Assembly (NCBI GenBank): GCA_009617715.1
Contig: VTFK01000091.1
Span: 1,178,001-1,242,000, forward strand
DNA length: 64,000 nt
Direction of reading: 5' to 3'
Source of the DNA: Plectrocnemia conspersa
Lineage: Eukaryota; Arthropoda; Insecta; Trichoptera; Polycentropodidae
The notes beneath the pieces were generated by a model. That model was given only the letters and a program-made list of their open reading frames with translations, did no database searches and was not told the origin of the DNA. Positions 59,060 through 64,000 of this stretch are shown here, piece by piece. The position numbers and the translations under genes were made by a program. The first letter of the stretch is position 1. Every line of letters starts with the position of its first letter.

Positions 59060-59185
59060 AAAATTATTTCGTGTACGCAATACTTGCTTATGTTCTCACT
59101 TCGCCAGCCATCCTTATCGTGAAATAGTGGCCGCAGGCCGCGGCGGCGCAGTCATTTCTCTGTTATATAACATAATTACTGGGAT
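59060..59185 (+). repeat. Dispersed repeat, copy 3 (CTTCGCCAGCCATCC family)
   Basis: TTCGTGTACGCAATACTTGC, CACTTCGCCAGCCATCC, GCAGGCCGCGGCGGCGCAGT and CATTTCTCTGTTATATAAC form the longest copy. It shares its left half with 24541-24655 and its right half with 1216-1335, so it probably shows the full unit. Confidence 0.7.
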
Positions 59186-59189
59186 TTGT

Positions 59190-61690
59190 TAGATACCGTG
59201 TTATACTTGCCTGAGATAAAGTAAATACATTCCTTTTATTTTGACACGTTAATTTTTATATGTATATCCATTTAAAATAAATAGAAAAAGGATTTATAAT
59301 AGATATTAAAATAAATTTTTATTTACAAAAAATCGACATATTTTTTTACGAAATTCACGAAAACTAAACATTTGATTTGAAAAAGACAATTCGTCAAGTC
59401 GTAAGACGAGTCTGTTTTTTTTACCATCTTGGAATGCGTTTAGTGTTTTGACTTTTACCGAATTCAAGTTCTTAAAACACCTGACTGCTAGCAATAGTTG
59501 TTAACTTAAAAAATGGAATGGAACTTACAAGGAGTGGTAGTAACTTCAATCTGGCTGCTTAGAGCAAACTGAGTACAAATCCTTTGTGTCTCCAATGTAG
59601 CAAACTAATTTGTAGTAGAGTTACTTTTGAATAAATTAAACCAACGGTTCTCGATTTCAATGAATAAATCTCTTATGTAAAAGTCAAAGTAGGTTTAAAA
59701 TATATTCAATTAAATACGTGTTATATTCAAATCAGATTCCCTTTCAATCCGAACAAGATAACGCATATCTGTTCCGGGCGCCCTTTACATTATTTATGGC
59801 TTTTTGTGTGCTCAATCATAAACGATGGCCTTTTAATTAAACTTCTGTATGCTATCTGCGAACGGAGGGAGGGCACAAAGGTCACAGATAATCTAATTTG
59901 GCAACATTAATAAACGCCGGAGGTGAGGGCCTTCTGGAGCCATTAGATAAGACACTTTCATCTTGCGTTCTATAAAGCAAAATTATTAGAAGACACTTGT
60001 ATATAGCACGTGTAATTTCAAGGGCGCGCCGCAAGGGATGACTAATATACATGAATACGTCTAGTATGTACATATGTTGGAATAACAATGTCACTTCGAC
60101 GTGAAACGTAAATTAACACTCACACGAAACGGTCATATAATAAAACGTAATTACAGCCTCAAAGCTATCCGGTTATATATTTTGATTAATTATGGAAGTA
60201 TTACAACATACGCGTATTACATTTATTAACCATAAAAATTAATATTTTTGTTAAGCGGCATAAAATCCAAAAGATTTTTTCTTGTCATAAATCATTTATT
60301 CACATCATTTCACATTCGCCCCAAAACATTAATCATCCATAAATCCTGCTGAAAAAACTACTCTTTGTGAAACATCAGATCCCATTTGTTCCGCGAAATC
60401 ACAGTTGACAATAATACAACTCGACACTCCAGTAAAAATTCAATGATTTTCATAACCTGCCATTTTAATTCCACTGCCTTATAGTGGCACCAATTGCTTG
60501 TTTTTTTTGTATTTGCTAACCTACATATTATAGTTATGCAGATTGTCCTAGGAATATTATTATATTATACAAATTCACACTTCCGTACAATATTCCCCTG
60601 GCCGTACTCTTTTTTTTATAACCAACTATCCTTAATTTGTCTCTTTTTCTAGTAATTAATCTATGTCGGTACATCTTTATTTCTTATTAAATACTTATTT
60701 TATTACCTAAATATAAATACTAAAACATTAATATTCAATATTTCTTAAAAATTCAACCATATCAATTATACTTTTACAACTAGTGAATTTATTTTTTTTC
60801 TATATATATATATATATAAAAAAAATAATTAAATTAGATATAAATTATTTTCAAGCAATTTTATATTTGTTTTCGTTAAAAATATAAACATTTTGTAAGA
60901 TTTTAGAAAACTGTTACTCAGCTAACACATCCATATATCTATTATTATTTTACGCAGAACTGTAGTTGTGAATTCATCTTAAGTATAACAAAATCAGCGA
61001 TTGGAATTGTAAATATTATCTAAACAATAAGCGTTAAATATTTTCGATTAAACGTCATGTTTGTATCATATTGTGTCAACGCCATAACAATTTGGGCTAA
61101 TCCACATATGAAATAAAAACTTGAGAAACACTTTACTTGATACACAGAGAGCTATCCAAAAGATAGACCCTAATTGAATTATTAACAAAGTTTAGCGGTT
61201 GGTTGTTGTGGCCCCTTGATAATCACACTAGAAAGCGTTTGGCTTTTCATTTCGAAACCTAAACAGTTTTGGCTTTCCATTAGAGAAACTTGCTACGAGA
61301 GACCTTATTATTTACAGACATCAATGAACTACTTTTGGTTTCGGCGCGTAACTTTTCGCATGTTGTTAATGGGTTTCTTAAGCCATTTTATAAAAGTTTT
61401 TATAACATTTTTCCAACAAATAATTGCCAAGTTGTATAAAATAATGTTTATATATACATATGTATGTAATAGGACTTGAGAGATTTCGTGAACCTATATT
61501 AAAATAAAAAAAATATATTTATTATTGGTAATTGTAAATCTTCCGTTTCAAAATGTTTGAAAAATAAAATATTACCTAAAACTGCCAAAATAACTCCTTT
61601 ATAGCTGATGATAAGATCTGTTTTACCAGTTCTATCAATTCCAGTCAATAGAATAAATGATAATTTTTTATCACATTAACAATAATAAAT
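59190..61690. other. Stretch without a recognised gene; one balanced block
   Basis: AT-rich except 59755-59960, which is more balanced and contains TTTATGGC, CCTTTTAATTAAAC and AATAAACGCC words, suggesting homeodomain/Fox-rich regulatory DNA. The frame at 61216-61479 (87 codons, non-ATG start) shows no family features. Confidence 0.35.
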
Positions 61691-61699
61691 AAATAAAAC

Positions 61700-61932
61700 T
61701 TCAGCATTACTTATAGGCTTAAAAAAAATTTTTGACACAGAACAAAACTTTTAGAGCGTAACATATTATTAGAGAAATTAAAACATATTCAAATAGGAAT
61801 ATCGCTAAATTTATTAAAAAGCTGTATAAATAATAGACAACAAGTAGTTGTAATAAATAGTACAAAAAGCGAATGTGAGGTGGTCAAGTGTGGAATTCTA
61901 CAGGGTTATATTTTAGGACCATTATTATTTAA
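61700..61932 (+). pseudogene. LINE reverse-transcriptase fragment 4
   Basis: Translation shows GLKKIFDT (equivalent of DLxKAFDT), then from 61759 RNILLEKLKHIQIGISLN, an NNRQQVVVINST segment and GILQGYILGPLLFN before a stop. This spans the reverse-transcriptase region from the first catalytic aspartate to the GxxQGxxLGPLLF motif of Jockey/CR1-type LINEs. It breaks off exactly where a foldback-MITE arm begins (61936), so the MITE probably interrupted the LINE just before its YADD box. Confidence 0.8.
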
Positions 61933-61935
61933 TTA

Positions 61936-62030
61936 ACACGGCGCTTTTATTGCTTTTGACGTGAATTTTTGAGTTCTGAGAAATAATAATTGTTTTCGCG
62001 CCCTCCTATTAAATGAAATTCGGTTTTAAT
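61936..62030. mobile_element. Lone arm of the foldback MITE family
   Basis: CGGCGCTTTTATTGCTTTTG, ACGTGAATTTTTGAGTTCTG, AATAATTGTTTTCGCGCCC and CCTATTAAATGAAATTCGGTT match the right arm of the array at 30497-30912. The opposite arm is missing, so this is a deleted or half copy. Confidence 0.75.
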
Positions 62031-62039
62031 ATACTTTGA

Positions 62040-62920
62040 GTGACAATGTTATATCAGAAGTCTGCAGTATTATTTTTTTAATAACGTGATTTTACATGAG
62101 TAAGAAATAACTCATTATGCGGTTACAATTTGATACATTTAAATTATAAATATATTAAAAGCATAGTAAAAGGAAAATAAAAATACTATATATGTATTAT
62201 TTATTTACTTTAATTTTATTTGATTAAAGTAATATAAATTCATTGAAAAGTATTTTTTTGCAATTATATCTTTATGATTTTGATAAATCCTTAAATTATC
62301 GAGCAACATGCAAGATGCGTCGTTTGGTTTGGTTAATTCGTGAAGATTAGGTTTGGGTTTGAACAGCAAATATACGTTTCACAACTGTCAAATTGAGTTT
62401 CATGGAAATTTTAGAGCAGCATATAATTTTATTAGCGCTTATTATTTAAATTATATTTTCGCTTTTAAAAATATATATCTACTGGTGAAAATGTATTTGG
62501 ACTTTACTAGTCAAAATATATATTCACTGTAACATTTACTCATTGCATGTAAATAAATGTGTATATTATTTTACTAGCAACTTCTAGATAAATTATATTT
62601 TTACTGATAAAAAATATATACCGGTGAAAATGTATTATGATATGATTTATATGAAATAACATATTGTAAAAAATATTTTCGGAATAGATTCGAGACTTTT
62701 TTTTTTTTATTTTTTTAAAGGATGACTAGAGCATTTTTAGTTTAGATGTTGTTTCATATATTTTTTTATTATTTCGATTATATTAAAATTCATAGTATTT
62801 CATTAAATGACATTCAAGGGAGGGGGGCAAAAAATTGTTGTATTTTTTTAAAACAAATTGAAGTATACTAAATATACATGTATATAATATATGTATTTAA
62901 AAATCAATTTTAATTTTAGG
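62040..62920. other. AT-rich stretch without a recognised gene
   Basis: Low-complexity sequence. Loosely repeated TACTGGTGAAAATGTATT-like words occur near 62480 and 62612. Confidence 0.4.
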
Positions 62921-62929
62921 TTTTCAAAT

Positions 62930-63262
62930 AGAGGTAATGTTACAGCCCACGATTTGAATTTTTTCCATGCCTAGTTTGACTCTTCCTTATTTTCAAGTAA
63001 GCTGATTACAATAAGTTTGAATGTTTTCCATGCCTCTTTTCTTTCATTTTTATTTCGAAATTCTTCATAAGTTTTTTGATGTCGGGTCTGACAAAAATGC
63101 CTTCCTTCAACTTTGCCTCTCACAAACTAGAGAATTAGTGACAAGGATACTCAAAACATTCTCCTTGTTTTGGCAAGGCTTTGACAAATTGTTTCATTAC
63201 GCCCAGTTTAATGTGAAGTAGAACTTGTTTCGGATCAATAAGACATTCCCTCTCAATGTTTT
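62930..63262 (-). pseudogene. Second, partial copy of the QGERFHQDI family
   Basis: Minus-strand translation gives LHIKLGVMKQFVKALPKQG followed by ECFEY and a stop (about 63214-63140), then, after AT-rich broken sequence, EAWKTFKLIVISLLENK (about 63045-62990). These correspond to the middle of the protein decayed at 16755-17960, where the same blocks read FHINLGLMKQFVKALPKEA and KAFCFIVTSVFLEIK. The C-terminal QGERFHQDI part is missing. The two copies share about 70% of bases by eye, including GCTTTGACAAATTGTTTCAT. Confidence 0.7.
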
Positions 63263-63269
63263 GATTCCA

Positions 63270-64000
63270 GATCGAAATGTAACGTTGCCTATATTTTTTT
63301 ATTATCTAAGCTTTTTGTCAAGGTTTATATATATTCTTTTACTCATAGCAATTTTAATTTTATTTATTAAATTAATAAAGTCTTTATTGACATTTAATAT
63401 TGAAATATTTAATTATATTTTGTAGTTATCTATAGTTAATATATTACGTATTTATTTCAATTAGTTCACGATTGTTTAATATTACTTTGTATTACTTTGC
63501 AATGTTATATTTTTTTTAAATCCAGATCTTTCGACAAACATTCTCGCAAATATATTTGTAACGAAAAATAACCAAATTTAACAAGATGCTGTAAATATTA
63601 ATAATCGTGTTTTGAATCTACGTATTTATGTGAATCAGCATTTTTATATCTTAAAATAATAAAACATAAACTTTGGAAGATTTTTAAAGGTTATCGTTGA
63701 CCAATTATTCTCCTGATTTTATTATTTTGCTGGAAGAAATAAATGTACAATCTTATCATTATATATTTCTTGTTTATAAATATTTTATTTTGTACTATAA
63801 CATAATAAATGTAGTAATTAAAATATTATCTATTCCATAAAAAAATGCCATCTTGATCAATTCGGACGTCTCTGATTTATGGTTTATAACGGTTTTTGAT
63901 GTCACGTGATTGCAATTAGATCTTCATGATTTATTTAAAATAAATCTTGTGAATAAGCTATGTTTATTAGCTACCCTAATCTGACATGTTGTTTTAAAAT
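63270..64000. other. AT-rich stretch without a recognised gene
   Basis: Low-complexity AT-rich sequence to the window end; nothing supported. The 66-codon frame at 63225-63425 is compositional. Confidence 0.45.

Noticed and set aside
1..64000. CRISPR arrays, bacterial operons, rRNA or retroviral/LTR elements
   Set aside because: No evenly spaced direct repeats with unique spacers, no ribosomal RNA words, and no protease, integrase or LTR pair was seen. The reverse-transcriptase fragments all have non-LTR LINE features.

Overview
This is AT-rich metazoan nuclear DNA, most likely from an insect. The evidence is the GT-AG bounded exon candidates, the absence of long open frames, and the insect-type repeats: piggyBac, pogo/Tigger and hAT remnants, Jockey/R1/CR1-like LINE scraps and short inverted-repeat elements. 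A low-GC insect such as a hemipteran would fit, but nothing here fixes the order. There are no operons, no CRISPR array, no rRNA and no convincing tRNA. Almost every short open frame looks like chance or sits inside a repeat.

Protein-coding content is thin. Three exon candidates stand out: a possible C-terminal exon on the minus strand (3045-3254, 69 codons plus stop), an exact 32-codon internal exon on the plus strand (42301-42396, with good acceptor and donor), and a GC-rich first coding exon on the plus strand (55252-55368, an Ala-Ala-Asp repeat followed by a donor). I recognise none of the proteins. The window is therefore best read as introns and intergenic DNA around large, widely spaced genes.

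Most of what can be annotated is mobile-element debris. At 0-12 kb there is an 834-bp inverted-repeat element (378-1211) and a fresh-looking hAT-type MITE with a perfect 8-bp target duplication (11794-12000). At 16-25 kb there is a decayed copy of a multi-copy protein family marked by the motif QGERFHQDI (minus strand; a second fragment lies at 62.9-63.3 kb), LINE reverse-transcriptase scraps, and a 977-bp pogo/Tigger element flanked by TA. At 26-31 kb there is a lone piggyBac-like end, a LINE linker fragment, a 921-bp inverted-repeat element and a foldback array. At 40-48 kb there is a 161-bp near-perfect hairpin MITE flanked by TTA, a 202-bp TTAA-flanked MITE, a rearranged LINE lying directly behind a splice donor, three copies of a GC-rich repeat, and a 1.8-kb piggyBac-derived element with long inverted arms. 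At 53-62 kb there is an element with repeated subterminal motifs beside a hAT transposase C-terminus, a possible duplicated core promoter, and another LINE fragment.

Long stretches, especially 32.8-40.6 kb, 47.7-49.5 kb and 55.5-61.7 kb, contain no gene or element I can support. Some parts of them are less AT-biased and rich in homeobox-, Fox-, Sox- and Runx-like words, and may be conserved regulatory DNA. No wholly new system could be demonstrated. The most interesting leads are the QGERFHQDI family, the palindromes beside piggyBac-like ends, and the transposon sequence within about 25 bp of both plus-strand splice donors.
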